Of a stretch of 64,000 nt of DNA, positions 1 to 9,221 are shown in pieces. Each line of letters opens with the position of its first letter. Position 1 is the first letter of the stretch. Source of the DNA: Alishewanella metallidurans (GTDB lineage Bacteria; Pseudomonadota; Gammaproteobacteria; Enterobacterales; Alteromonadaceae); NCBI RefSeq assembly GCF_036983985.1, contig NZ_JALAHQ010000002.1, positions 62,001 to 126,000 of the forward strand. The letters run 5' to 3'. Below the pieces are notes generated by a model, which was given only the letters and a program-made list of their open reading frames with translations, was not told the DNA's origin and searched no databases. The position numbers and the translations under genes are program-made.

Positions 1-2
1 TG

Positions 3-680
3 CTTACCTGCAGCACCCCCGATTTACGTGATTTTCAACAAGCCTTAGCACAACCACAAAGTGCCATAGATAGCTGGAGCTATAGCGGTGCGTTTCCTAC
101 GCTACTTGATGTAATGAACTGCGCCGCACCGGGTATTCTAATAGGTGTGTCCGGACAGCCCGGTTTATTTACCGAAGCGGTAATTCGCGCTATGAAAGCG
201 GGCACCACAACGCCTATTATATTTCCATTAAGTAACCCGTCGCGTCAGGTTGAAGCCACACCTGAGCAAGTTATAAATTGGACTGATGGCGATGTCATTA
301 TTGCTACCGGTAGCCCCTTTGCGCCGGTAACCTATAACGGCAAGCAATATGCTATTGCCCAGTGTAACAATAGTTATATTTTTCCCGGTATTGGCCTTGG
401 CGTAATAGCGAGCAAGGCACGGCTTATTAGCGATGAGATGTTACGCGAAGCCAGTAAAACCTTAGCTGCGGCGTCACCAAGAGCGAATACAGGTAGTGGT
501 GGTTTATTACCCGCATTTACAGAATTAGCGGCACTAAGTAAGCAAATCGCCTTTAACGTGGCTAAGGTTGCGATACAGCAAGGTTTAGCCTTAGAACTTG
601 ACGATGCACAATTACAGCAGAAAATTGATGATAATTTTTGGTTGCCGCAATATCGGCAGTACAAACGGGTTAGTGCTTAA
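3..680 (+). CDS. maeA: NAD-dependent malic enzyme, C-terminal part (5' end outside window)
   Basis: Oxidative decarboxylation of malate to pyruvate in the cytoplasm. The frame is open from base 3, so the window holds about the last 225 residues of a family usually near 560. Visible family blocks are the NAD-binding GVSGQPG, then FPLSNPSRQVEATPE, the ATGSPF block, and NNSYIFPGIGLG, in the order expected for malic enzymes. The ATG at 114 is internal to the reading frame, not the start. The C-terminus ends in a W-P-Y-Y-R pattern like the larger bacterial NAD enzymes. NAD rather than NADP preference is inferred from this resemblance. No strong terminator follows, only a weak hairpin near 698-714. 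Confidence 0.85.
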   Translation, partial: LTCSTPDLRDFQQALAQPQSAIDSWSYSGAFPTLLDVMNCAAPGILIGVSGQPGLFTEAVIRAMKAGTTTPIIFPLSNPSRQVEATPEQVINWTDGDVIIATGSPFAPVTYNGKQYAIAQCNNSYIFPGIGLGVIASKARLISDEMLREASKTLAAASPRANTGSGGLLPAFTELAALSKQIAFNVAKVAIQQGLALELDDAQLQQKIDDNFWLPQYRQYKRVSA

Positions 681-792
681 ACCAGTATAAGTTCAAGCCA
701 GACAAAGCTGGTTACAATTAAGGCTTATACTAAAAACCGATTACAGGGTAGGCTGTGTTTAATAACTACTAAAGTAATAAGGACACGTTTTT

Positions 793-2649
793 ATGTATAA
801 GTCTTTGCTTGCGCTGGCAATTGCCAGCGTTATCACAGGTTGCAGCCCTGTAACTGAAACCCCAACCAACAGTGCGGCCAACGTTGTTGCAGAGCAAAAG
901 CAGCAATCAGAGACCGAACGCTTAAATCAATGGTTTGACATAAAATATAATGAACAACTGCAGCAAAGCCCATTACAAATGACGTTTTTGGGCCGCAAAG
1001 ATAAGTATGACCAAATTGATGATGTCTCTATTGCTGCAGAAGATAAACAGCTAGCTTGGTTAGCCGCTACCGTGGCGGAGTTAAAAAGCCAATTTGATTA
1101 CAGTAAGTTAGAGCCTGAAGCGCAAACATCTTATGACATCTGGGTTTATCAATATGAGCAAGCTAAAGAGGGCGTAGCCTTTCGCCACAATGCTTATGTA
1201 TTTACTCAAATGCAGGGCATACAGAGCATGTTGCCGCAAATTCTTATTACCTTTCACAAGGTAGATAATATCGATGATATGCAAGCCTATGTTAAACGTA
1301 TCGATGGCATTAGCCACGCACTTAACCAGCTGCTAGAACGTGCTAAAGACAATGCAAAGCTAAATATACGCGCGCCGCGTTTTGCGTATGAGGGCGTAGT
1401 AGCACAAATTAATAATTTGATTGCTGGTGCGCCTTTTATTGATGCCGAGCAAGATGTTCCGCTATGGGCCGATGTCAAAGATAAAATTGATACTCTGGTT
1501 AAAGCTGATAAGTTAACGGATAGCCAAGCTAAACAGCTAGCTGATGATGCAAAGACAGCGTTAGAAACCCAATTTTTACCTGCCTATACCGCACTTAAGC
1601 AATGGTTAGAGCAAGACATTCAGTTTACTGATGATATAGCGACAGGCGTAGGCAAGCAGCCTAATGGTGTCGACTATTACAATTATCAATTAAAAGTATC
1701 AACCACTACCGATTTAACCGCCGAGCAAATTCACCAAATTGGCTTGAACGAGGTAGAGCGCTTAACTAATGAAATGATCGCAATAAAAAACAAAGTAGGT
1801 TTTACCGGCGATTTAAAAGCCTTCTTTAAATTTATTAAAGACGATGATCAATTTTACTATCCTGAGACAGATGCTGGGCGTGAAGCATATTTAGAGGATT
1901 CACGTCAGTACCTTGCGTTTATTAATCAGCGATTACCCGAGCTCTTCGGAATTTTACCCAAAGCTGATCTGACAGTGAAAAGAGTAGAAGCGTTTAGAGA
2001 AGAGCCAGGTGCAGCACAGCATTATTTCCCTGGTACCCCAGATGGTGCAAGGCCAGGTATTTACTATGCGCATTTGTCTGATATGCGCTCTATGCCAAAA
2101 AATGAAATGGAGGCCATTGCTTATCACGAAGGTAACCCAGGCCATCATATGCAAATATCTATTGCGCAAGAGTTAACTTCGGTACCCACATTTCGCACTC
2201 AAGCTGGCTTTACCGCATATTCCGAAGGTTGGGGGTTATATGCCGAGTTATTAGCCAAAGAAATGGGTGCTTATCAAAACCCGTATTCCGATTTTGGCCG
2301 TTTGATCACTGAAATGTGGCGTGCGGTGCGTTTAGTGGTCGATACAGGGCTGCATGCTAAAGGCTGGAATGAGCAACAAGCGATAGATTACTTTTTAGAG
2401 AAAACGCCCATCGCTCAAGGTGCGGTTATTTCAGAGGTACGTCGTTATATTGTTTGGCCTGGCCAAGCAACCGCATATAAAATTGGCATGTTAAAAATAG
2501 TAGAGCTACGCAGTAAAGCGCAAACTGAGCTAGGTGATAAGTTTGATATTCGCGCCTTTCATGACACAGTATTAGGTGGCGGTGCATTGCCACTTAATGT
2601 GTTAGAAAAACGGGTTAATAACTGGATTGCTAGCGTAAAAGCCGCTTAA
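793..2649 (+). CDS. DUF885 family lipoprotein, putative metallopeptidase-like
   Basis: 618 residues. The N-terminus is a lipoprotein signal: short basic start, hydrophobic stretch, and lipobox ITGC with Cys17 as the lipidation site, so the protein is likely anchored in the envelope. The rest matches DUF885, a family of about 600 residues. The family's metallopeptidase-like motif is seen as HEGNPGHH (His445, Glu446, His452), followed by the SEGWGLYAE block near 477-485. Catalytic activity and substrate are unknown for most members. An AGGA sits about 10 bases before the ATG. It is probably a single-gene unit, ending at a good hairpin terminator shared with the convergent GST gene. Confidence 0.85.
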   Translation: MYKSLLALAIASVITGCSPVTETPTNSAANVVAEQKQQSETERLNQWFDIKYNEQLQQSPLQMTFLGRKDKYDQIDDVSIAAEDKQLAWLAATVAELKSQFDYSKLEPEAQTSYDIWVYQYEQAKEGVAFRHNAYVFTQMQGIQSMLPQILITFHKVDNIDDMQAYVKRIDGISHALNQLLERAKDNAKLNIRAPRFAYEGVVAQINNLIAGAPFIDAEQDVPLWADVKDKIDTLVKADKLTDSQAKQLADDAKTALETQFLPAYTALKQWLEQDIQFTDDIATGVGKQPNGVDYYNYQLKVSTTTDLTAEQIHQIGLNEVERLTNEMIAIKNKVGFTGDLKAFFKFIKDDDQFYYPETDAGREAYLEDSRQYLAFINQRLPELFGILPKADLTVKRVEAFREEPGAAQHYFPGTPDGARPGIYYAHLSDMRSMPKNEMEAIAYHEGNPGHHMQISIAQELTSVPTFRTQAGFTAYSEGWGLYAELLAKEMGAYQNPYSDFGRLITEMWRAVRLVVDTGLHAKGWNEQQAIDYFLEKTPIAQGAVISEVRRYIVWPGQATAYKIGMLKIVELRSKAQTELGDKFDIRAFHDTVLGGGALPLNVLEKRVNNWIASVKAA

Positions 2650-2669
2650 GTATTAATTTGTTTTAGGTT

Positions 2670-2701
2670 AAAAAAGGCTGTTGTTATAACAGCCTTTTTA
2701 T
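2670..2701. terminator. bidirectional Rho-independent terminator
   Basis: Stem GGCTGTT / AACAGCC with loop GTTAT, flanked by an A-run on the left and a T-run on the right. It can end both the DUF885 gene and the convergent GST gene. Confidence 0.85.
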
Positions 2702-2719
2702 TTATACCAAGACAAACAG

Positions 2720-3559
2720 CTATAAATTGAATGGAATAAAATCAGAGCTATTATGGCGCTCTGGTAGCTGCGCGCCGTCACCAAACGAGCGATTAACTAA
2801 GTGACCACGTTTTACCGCTGGGCGCTGTGCCAGCTGCTTAGCCCAGCGTAAAACATGGCTATAACTTTGCACATCTAAAAATTCTGCCGCGTTATATAGT
2901 TGGCCCAACACTAAGCCGCCGTACCACGGCCAAATGGCCATATCAGCAATACTATATTCATCACCAGCTATATATTCGTGCACCGCAAGTTGCTTATCTA
3001 ATACATCTAGCTGGCGTTTTACTTCCATGGCATAGCGATTTATTGGGTATTCGTATTTTTCTGGTGCATAGGCATAAAAATGACCGAAGCCGCCACCTAA
3101 AAAGGGGGCACTGCCCATTTGCCAAAATAACCAGCTCATTACTTCGGTGCGTTTTGCTAAGTCTTTGCTTAAAAATGCATTAAATTTATCGGCCAGATAA
3201 ACTAAAATCGAACCTGACTCGAATATGCGCATGCCATTAGTGGTGTCCAATAAAGCCGGAATTTTTGAATTTGGGTTAATCTCAACAAAGCCACTGGCAA
3301 ATTGATCGCCTTTACTAATATCAATTAGCCACGCATCGTATTCAGCTGCGCTATGGCCAGCAAGTAGCAGCTCTTCTAACATTATGGTTACTTTCACGCC
3401 GTTGGGAGTAGCCAATGAATACAACTGCAATGGATGTTTACCAACCTGCATTGCTTTGTTATGAGTAGCACCTGAAACAGGGCGATTAATATGGGCAAAT
3501 TTACCCCCGTTTTCGCTATCCCAGGTCCACACTTTGGGCGGGGTATAATTGTTAGTCAT
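2720..3559 (-). CDS. yghU: YghU-type glutathione S-transferase / disulfide-bond reductase
   Basis: 279 residues, close to the 288 of E. coli YghU. After an N-terminal extension (about 45 residues) typical of the Nu class comes a thioredoxin-like domain with the TPNGVKV active-site stretch and the NSKIPAL loop holding the cis-proline. An all-helical C-terminal domain (from about residue 140) follows, with FLGGGFGHFY and a conserved W-P-W-Y-G-G segment. Nu-class enzymes bind two glutathiones and reduce disulfides or organic peroxides, which is family knowledge. The exact start is supported by AGGAG-like bases upstream (AGGAGC read on the minus strand). Confidence 0.85.
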   Translation of the reverse strand: MTNNYTPPKVWTWDSENGGKFAHINRPVSGATHNKAMQVGKHPLQLYSLATPNGVKVTIMLEELLLAGHSAAEYDAWLIDISKGDQFASGFVEINPNSKIPALLDTTNGMRIFESGSILVYLADKFNAFLSKDLAKRTEVMSWLFWQMGSAPFLGGGFGHFYAYAPEKYEYPINRYAMEVKRQLDVLDKQLAVHEYIAGDEYSIADMAIWPWYGGLVLGQLYNAAEFLDVQSYSHVLRWAKQLAQRPAVKRGHLVNRSFGDGAQLPERHNSSDFIPFNL

Positions 3560-3767
3560 AAAAAGCTCCTGATTTGGTTTAATTAAAATTAAAGAGATAA
3601 CTAATTTATCCGGTATTTTGCTTAGTGTTCCGGCAAGATTGCGTTATTATTTTGCTGCTAAGCCAATCTCTCAATTAACACTGCGCATTTAAAACGTTTT
3701 GTTTTTTTAATGCTGTGCAGTGGTATTGGCCTGTTTCGTTATTTTTAATGCTATAAGGTAAATTATT

Positions 3768-4754
3768 ATGACGCATCCCATCAGAGTGGCCATTGCCGGT
3801 TATGGCAATTTAGGCCGTGGTGTTGAAGCTGCACTAAAACAAAACCCCGATATGCGCTTAGTTGGCGTATTTAGTCGTCGCGCGCCAACGAGTGTTACCT
3901 TACTTGATACTGATGTACCAGTATACGCTATGGCCGATATTGAGCAGTATCAAGACGAAGTTGATGTGATGATACTGTGCGGTGGCTCTAAAACCGACTT
4001 ACCCGAGCAGGGGCCGTATTTAGCACAGTTTTTTAATACGGTTGATAGTTTTGATACTCACGCCAAAGTGAATGATCACTACGCCGCGTTAGCTCAGTCG
4101 GCACAAAAGTCTGGCCATGTTGCCATGTTGTCTGGTGGTTGGGACCCCGGTTTGTTTTCAATTAACCGTTTATATGGTGAGGCTATTTTACCTGAAGGTA
4201 AAACTTACACCTTTTGGGGTAAAGGCTTAAGCCAAGGCCATTCTGATGCCATACGCCGCATTGCTGGCGTGCAAAGTGCTGCGCAGTATACCTTACCGAT
4301 TGAAGCGGCGATTACACGCGTACGCAGTGGTGAGCAACCAGAGCTTACCACTCGAGAAAAACACACCCGCGAATGCTATGTGGTATTAAAAGCCGGTGTT
4401 GACGAGGAAACAGTGCGACATACGATTGTAACTATGCCTGACTACTTTGCCGACTATGACACCAAAGTACATTTTATTGATCAAGCTAGCTTTGATAAAG
4501 ATCATAGTACAATGCCTCACGGTGGTTTTGTTATTCGTAGTGGAGTAACCGGCGATAATAATAAACAGACCATAGAGTATGGTTTAACCTTGGACAGTAA
4601 CCCCGAGTTTACCTCAAGCGTGTTAGTGGCTTATGCTCGTGCGGTACATCGTTTAGCCTTGTCTGGTGAAGTAGGGGCAAAAACAGTATTTGATATTGCA
4701 CCTAGTTTGTTATCGGCAAAAAGCCCAGCGCAGCTACGTGAAGAATTACTATAA
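3768..4754 (+). CDS. ddh: meso-diaminopimelate dehydrogenase
   Basis: 328 residues, full length for the family. It catalyses reductive amination of tetrahydrodipicolinate to meso-DAP with NADPH, a one-step shortcut of the lysine / peptidoglycan-precursor pathway. The N-terminal Rossmann motif is GYGNLG (residues 11-16). Family blocks CGGSKTDLPEQGP, SGGWDPGLFS and GKGLSQGHSDA follow and line the DAP and cofactor sites. AAGG lies about 10 bases before the ATG. It stands alone, with no dap or lys gene beside it, divergent from yghU and ended by a strong hairpin. The enzyme is unusual in Gammaproteobacteria, which generally use the succinylase route, so it may have been acquired or may be degradative. 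Confidence 0.9.
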   Translation: MTHPIRVAIAGYGNLGRGVEAALKQNPDMRLVGVFSRRAPTSVTLLDTDVPVYAMADIEQYQDEVDVMILCGGSKTDLPEQGPYLAQFFNTVDSFDTHAKVNDHYAALAQSAQKSGHVAMLSGGWDPGLFSINRLYGEAILPEGKTYTFWGKGLSQGHSDAIRRIAGVQSAAQYTLPIEAAITRVRSGEQPELTTREKHTRECYVVLKAGVDEETVRHTIVTMPDYFADYDTKVHFIDQASFDKDHSTMPHGGFVIRSGVTGDNNKQTIEYGLTLDSNPEFTSSVLVAYARAVHRLALSGEVGAKTVFDIAPSLLSAKSPAQLREELL

Positions 4755-4788
4755 CAACGCTAATGGCAAATTGTGGTTGCTAAGAAAT

Positions 4789-4816
4789 AGAAAAGGGGCT
4801 TTGCCCCTTTTCTTGT
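4789..4816. terminator. bidirectional Rho-independent terminator
   Basis: Stem AGAAAAGGGGC / GCCCCTTTTCT with a 3-base loop, A-rich to the left and T-rich to the right. It lies between the convergent ddh and asnS genes. Confidence 0.85.
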
Positions 4817-4838
4817 TAGTGCATAGGCTTAAGCTGTA

Positions 4839-6239
4839 TTAGAAATCAGCATTACCTGGTGTACGTGGGAACGCGATAACATCGCGAATATTATTAACAC
4901 AAGTAACGTACGACACTAAACGTTCAAAGCCTAAACCAAAACCGGCGTGTGGTACGGTGCCATAACGACGTAAATCACGGTACCAACCGTAGTCTTCTTT
5001 ATTTAAGCCCATTTCTTCTAAGCGCTTATCAAATTCTTCTAAACGCTCTTCACGCTGGCTACCACCGATAATTTCACCAATACCTGGTGCTAATACGTCC
5101 ATTGCTGCAACCGTTTTACCATCGTCATTTAAGCGCATATAAAAGGCTTTAATGTCTTTGGGGTAATTTTGCATAATAATTGGCGCGCCAATATGTTCTT
5201 CAGCAAGGTAACGTTCGTGCTCTGATTGCAAGTCAACACCCCATTCCACAGGGTATTCGAACTTTTTGCCACAGCTTTTTAAAATGTCAATCGCGTCGGT
5301 ATAATCCATACGGACAAAGCTAGAATTAACCAGTTTTTCTAAACGAGTTATCGCAGTTGGGTCAATGCGCTCGGCGAAGAACGCCATGTCGTCAGCACGT
5401 TCAGTTAGTACGGCTTTGCATACGTATTTCAGCATATCTTCGGCTAATTGCGCGATGTCTTTCAATTCAGCAAAGGCGACTTCTGGTTCAATCATCCAGA
5501 ACTCGGCTAAGTGACGGCTGGTATTTGAATTTTCGGCACGGAAAGTTGGGCCAAAAGTATAAATTTTTGACATAGCACAAGCGTAGGTTTCGCCGTTTAA
5601 CTGGCCAGAAACTGTTAAGAAGGTTTCTTTACCGAAAAAATCTTGGCTGTAATCTACGGCGCCTTTATCGTTACGCGGTAAGTTTTCAAGATCTAAAGTG
5701 CTAACACGGAACATTTCACCGGCACCTTCAGCGTCTGAACCGGTAATAATTGGTGTACTGATCCAGTAATAACCTTGTTCATGGAAGAACCGATGTACCG
5801 CTTGAGCTAAACAATGGCGCACCCGAGTAACAGCACCCATAATGTTAGTGCGCGGGCGTAAATGCGCGTGTTCACGCAGATATTCCATGCTATGACGTTT
5901 TGGTGCCATCGGGTAGGTATCTGGGTTTTCTACCCAACCTAGTACTTTAATATCGCTAGCTTGCAGTTCAAATGCTTGGCCTTGGCCTTCAGATTGCGCA
6001 ACAGTGCCGGTAACGCTTACTGAACAAGAACTGGTTAGGCGTTTTACTTCTGATTCATAATTAGGTAATTCAGCAGGTATAACCGCCTGCACAGCATCAA
6101 AGCAGCTGCCATCATGAATAGCTAAAAAGGAAATGCCGGCTTTAGAATCGCGGCGGGTGCGGATCCAGCCTTTAACAGTGACAGTATCACCTATGGCATA
6201 GCGACCAGCTAAAACATCTTTAATAACGGCGTGCGTCAT
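4839..6239 (-). CDS. asnS: asparaginyl-tRNA synthetase
   Basis: 466 residues, the usual bacterial length; a class IIb synthetase charging tRNA-Asn in the cytoplasm. An N-terminal OB-fold anticodon-binding domain (about 1-110) opens with VTVKGWIRTRRDSK. The catalytic domain carries class II motif 2 (FRAENSNTSRHLAEFWMIE) and motif 3 (GFGLGFERLV near the C-terminus). The IPGT-like ending FPRTPGNADF is characteristic of AsnRS rather than AspRS. The upstream 176 bases are shared with the divergent small membrane protein gene and contain four TATGTT copies. Confidence 0.97.
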   Translation of the reverse strand: MTHAVIKDVLAGRYAIGDTVTVKGWIRTRRDSKAGISFLAIHDGSCFDAVQAVIPAELPNYESEVKRLTSSCSVSVTGTVAQSEGQGQAFELQASDIKVLGWVENPDTYPMAPKRHSMEYLREHAHLRPRTNIMGAVTRVRHCLAQAVHRFFHEQGYYWISTPIITGSDAEGAGEMFRVSTLDLENLPRNDKGAVDYSQDFFGKETFLTVSGQLNGETYACAMSKIYTFGPTFRAENSNTSRHLAEFWMIEPEVAFAELKDIAQLAEDMLKYVCKAVLTERADDMAFFAERIDPTAITRLEKLVNSSFVRMDYTDAIDILKSCGKKFEYPVEWGVDLQSEHERYLAEEHIGAPIIMQNYPKDIKAFYMRLNDDGKTVAAMDVLAPGIGEIIGGSQREERLEEFDKRLEEMGLNKEDYGWYRDLRRYGTVPHAGFGLGFERLVSYVTCVNNIRDVIAFPRTPGNADF

Positions 6240-6415
6240 GCAACAAACTCCAGAGGGTGTAAACTTAGCAAAGTATGTTCACTAATATGTTCACGAACTA
6301 TGTTTAATAATGGGTTTAAGACTATGTTTAGTACTGCGCATAGTAAACGATATAAGGCATATAATGATACTGAGCCAAGCGCACAACACAAGTAAAAGTT
6401 ACTAGGACAATTAAA

Positions 6416-6790
6416 TTGATTTCAGACCAAGATAAACCAGAGAAATTTGAACGCCGCCAAGGTCCAGATCTACTGTGTAGAGGTTTTAGTTGGCTCGCAA
6501 TATTGGGCTGGTTATTGTTTATTGCCGGCCTTGTGCTGGCGCACTATGCCAGTCCAGATCTCGAAACGGGTTTAGTACGTTATTGGGATATCAATATTCG
6601 CGCCGATTGGCAGCCGCAGCTTACGCAATATTTACGCTACCTATTATGGGCAGCGATATTGAGTAGTAGCTTAAGTTTATTATTAAACAAAATGCGCTTA
6701 CGCCGCCGTGGTGATCATTTACACTTTAACATTATTATATTATTGCTCAGCAGTATTGGCTTATTGCTGTACTTATATTGGCAGGTGTAA
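6416..6790 (+). CDS. small inner-membrane protein, unrecognised
   Basis: 124 residues, translated from a TTG start with AGGA eight bases upstream; no ATG lies nearby in frame. Three hydrophobic segments are visible, about residues 23-44, 75-92 and 104-123. They are separated by a soluble loop (about 45-70) and a basic RLRRRGDH turn, so a three-pass inner-membrane protein is likely. I do not recognise a named family with confidence. It is divergent from asnS and convergent with bioA, with only 12 bases between its stop and the bioA stop. Confidence 0.65.
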   Translation: MISDQDKPEKFERRQGPDLLCRGFSWLAILGWLLFIAGLVLAHYASPDLETGLVRYWDINIRADWQPQLTQYLRYLLWAAILSSSLSLLLNKMRLRRRGDHLHFNIIILLLSSIGLLLYLYWQV

Positions 6791-6802
6791 GCATTAGCAA
6801 GT

Positions 6803-8074
6803 TTAAACACCAGTAATAACACGCATGGCGTGGGTTAGCTTGCTTAGCTCTGCTTCAGTAATAATAAACGGCGGCATGACATAAATAAGGTGATTAAACG
6901 GCCGGATCCACACACCTAGCTCGACAAACTGTTGCTGCAATACGGCTACGTCCACTTTATCGTGCATTTCAAGTACGCCAATAGCGCCTAGCACCCGCAC
7001 ATCTTTTACCTTTGGCGAATTACGACAAGCGGCTAGCTCACGTTTTAACTGAGCTTCAATGGCTGGCACCTGCCATTGCCAATCGCCATACTCAATAAGT
7101 TGTAAACTGGCATTTGCTACTGCGCAGGCGAGCGGGTTTGCCATAAAAGTTGGGCCATGCATTAAACCGCCGGCGGCGCTTAGGCTAATACCGCGTGCCA
7201 CTTCATTGGTACACAAGGTGGCGGCCAACGAAATGTAACCGCCACTAAGGGCTTTACCAACACACATAATATCGGGCTGAATACCTGCATGCTCACAAGC
7301 AAATAGTTTACCGCTACGGCCAAAGCCGGTAGCAATTTCATCGGCAATTAATAGTATATGATAACGGTCACAGAGTTTACGCGCTTGGCGTAAATATTCA
7401 GGGTGGTAAAAACGCATACCACCATAACCTTGTACTATAGGTTCAACAATAAGCGCGGCTATATTGGTGTGACATTCAGCTAATAGTTGCTCTAAAGCGC
7501 TAATGTCATTAGCAATAAAATCGCCGTCAAAACGGCTTTCCGGTGCGGGTAAAAAATAGTGCTGCGCTAATAAGCCGGCAAACATATCGTGCATACCATC
7601 AACCGGATCGCATACTGCCATCGCGGCAAACGTATCGCCATGATAGCCTTTTCTTAGGCTTATCAGTTTGGTTTTGCTTGGTTGCTCACTGGCTAACCAA
7701 TATTGCAAAGCCATTTTTATGGCAACTTCTACCGCAATAGAGCCACTATCGGCTAAAAAAACTTTGGTTAAATTGCCGGGCACCATCTTTAGTAAACGCT
7801 GACATAGCTCAACCGCCGGCGGGTGGGTTATGCCGCCGAACATTACATGTGCCATTTTGCTCAGCTGGCTGGTTACCGCCTCGTTTAGCAATGGATGGTT
7901 ATAACCGTGTACTGCCGACCACCACGATGCCGTACCATCAATTAGATGCTGGCCGTTTTCTAATATCAACTCACAGCCTTGTGCTGCAACTACTGGATAT
8001 ACCGGTAACGGCTTGAGCATAGAGGTATAAGGGTGCCAAATATGCTCGCGATCAAACGCTATATTTATGCTCAT
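6803..8074 (-). CDS. bioA: adenosylmethionine-8-amino-7-oxononanoate aminotransferase
   Basis: 423 residues, full length. A PLP enzyme of aminotransferase class III that converts KAPA to DAPA with S-adenosylmethionine as amino donor, the third step of biotin ring assembly. Visible residues are the PLP lysine Lys274 in GKALSGG, the cofactor aspartate Asp245 in ADEIATGFGR, the GSIAVE phosphate-binding segment near 111-116, and the WHPYTSM block at the N-terminus typical of BioA. It is divergent from bioBFCD across about 106 bases, the common gammaproteobacterial layout, where both sides are normally controlled by BirA. Confidence 0.95.
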   Translation of the reverse strand: MSINIAFDREHIWHPYTSMLKPLPVYPVVAAQGCELILENGQHLIDGTASWWSAVHGYNHPLLNEAVTSQLSKMAHVMFGGITHPPAVELCQRLLKMVPGNLTKVFLADSGSIAVEVAIKMALQYWLASEQPSKTKLISLRKGYHGDTFAAMAVCDPVDGMHDMFAGLLAQHYFLPAPESRFDGDFIANDISALEQLLAECHTNIAALIVEPIVQGYGGMRFYHPEYLRQARKLCDRYHILLIADEIATGFGRSGKLFACEHAGIQPDIMCVGKALSGGYISLAATLCTNEVARGISLSAAGGLMHGPTFMANPLACAVANASLQLIEYGDWQWQVPAIEAQLKRELAACRNSPKVKDVRVLGAIGVLEMHDKVDVAVLQQQFVELGVWIRPFNHLIYVMPPFIITEAELSKLTHAMRVITGV

Positions 8075-8111
8075 TTAATAACCTGTAGTAAAGTTTGGCC
8101 TTTTGCTGGCA

Positions 8112-8139
8112 TTGACAAGGCTGAGGTGGCGGTTAGACT
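8112..8139 (+). promoter_or_regulatory. candidate bioB promoter
   Basis: A perfect -35 TTGACA (8112-8117) is followed after 16 bases by TAGACT (8134-8139), a 4/6 match to the -10 consensus. This puts transcription about 35 bases before the bioB ATG. It lies in the bioA-bioB divergent region, where BirA control would be expected. I could not find a convincing BirA operator there. Confidence 0.4.
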
Positions 8140-8180
8140 AGCCGAAAATGTTTATAACCTCAATCTGAACAAGGATTATT

Positions 8181-9221
8181 ATGCAGGCAGCAGTGCGCCA
8201 CGATTGGACCTTGGCCCAAGTTAATGCATTATATGCGTTACCATTTAATGATTTATTATTTCAAGCGCAAACCGTACATCGTCAGCATTTTACACCGAAT
8301 GAAGTGCAAGTAAGCACCTTGTTATCCATTAAAACCGGCGCTTGTGCTGAAGACTGTAAATATTGTCCGCAAAGTGGTCATTATAATACCGGTTTAGAGC
8401 GTGAGCGTTTATTAGAAGTTGAAAAGGTGCTGACACAAGCAAAAGCGGCGAAAGATCAGGGTGCTACTCGTTTTTGTATGGGCGCCGCGTGGAGTAACCC
8501 AAAACAACGCGATATGCCCTACATTATTGAAATGGTGCAAGGCGTGAAAAATATGGGCCTAGAAACCTGTATGACACTTGGCATGCTTGATAATGAACAA
8601 GCGAAAACGCTAGCGCAAGCGGGCTTAGACTATTACAACCATAACCTAGATACCTCACCTGAGTTTTACGGTGAAATTATTACTACTCGTACTTATCAAG
8701 ACCGTTTAGATACACTAAGCCACGTGCGTGATGCCGGCATGAAAGTATGTTGTGGTGGTATTTTAGGTATGGGTGAAACGGCCAATGATCGTTCCGCATT
8801 ATTAATGCAATTAGCCAATTTGCCTGAACATCCAGAAAGTGTACCAATTAACATGCTGGTAAAGGTCGCGGGAACGCCATTAGAAAATGTTGAAGATTTA
8901 GACGCGTTTGAGTTTATTCGTAGCATTGCGGTGGCGCGTATTATGTTGCCGCAAAGCCATGTGCGTTTATCGGCTGGTCGCTCGCGGATGAATGAACAAA
9001 TGCAAGCGCTGTGTTTTTTCGCTGGCGCTAATTCAATATTTTATGGCGACAAATTACTTACTACCGATAACCCTGAAGCTGACGCCGATATGTTGTTGTT
9101 TGCCAAGCTAGGTATTAAGCCAGAACAGCGCCATGATGTATCAGATGAAGCGCATACTTTGGCGTTAACCGAAGCGATAAAAGAGCAAGCTAACCCGCCA
9201 TTGTTTCACGCAGCGGGCTAA
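8181..9221 (+). CDS. bioB: biotin synthase
   Basis: 346 residues. A radical SAM enzyme that inserts sulfur into dethiobiotin as the last biotin step. The cluster-binding cysteines are Cys55, Cys59 and Cys62 in GACAEDCKYCPQ. The second cluster's conserved segments (NHNLDTS, KVCCGGILGMGE, RLSAGR) are present. AAGGA lies seven bases before the ATG. First gene of the bioBFCD run; its stop is directly followed by the bioF start. Confidence 0.97.
   Translation: MQAAVRHDWTLAQVNALYALPFNDLLFQAQTVHRQHFTPNEVQVSTLLSIKTGACAEDCKYCPQSGHYNTGLERERLLEVEKVLTQAKAAKDQGATRFCMGAAWSNPKQRDMPYIIEMVQGVKNMGLETCMTLGMLDNEQAKTLAQAGLDYYNHNLDTSPEFYGEIITTRTYQDRLDTLSHVRDAGMKVCCGGILGMGETANDRSALLMQLANLPEHPESVPINMLVKVAGTPLENVEDLDAFEFIRSIAVARIMLPQSHVRLSAGRSRMNEQMQALCFFAGANSIFYGDKLLTTDNPEADADMLLFAKLGIKPEQRHDVSDEAHTLALTEAIKEQANPPLFHAAG

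Noticed and set aside
8075..8180. BirA operator between bioA and bioB
   Set aside because: Only partial half-sites (TTTATAACC, then GGATTATTA overlapping the ribosome site; GGTTA/TAACC in the wrong orientation). Not close enough to the TTGTAAACC-N-GGTTTACAA pattern to call.
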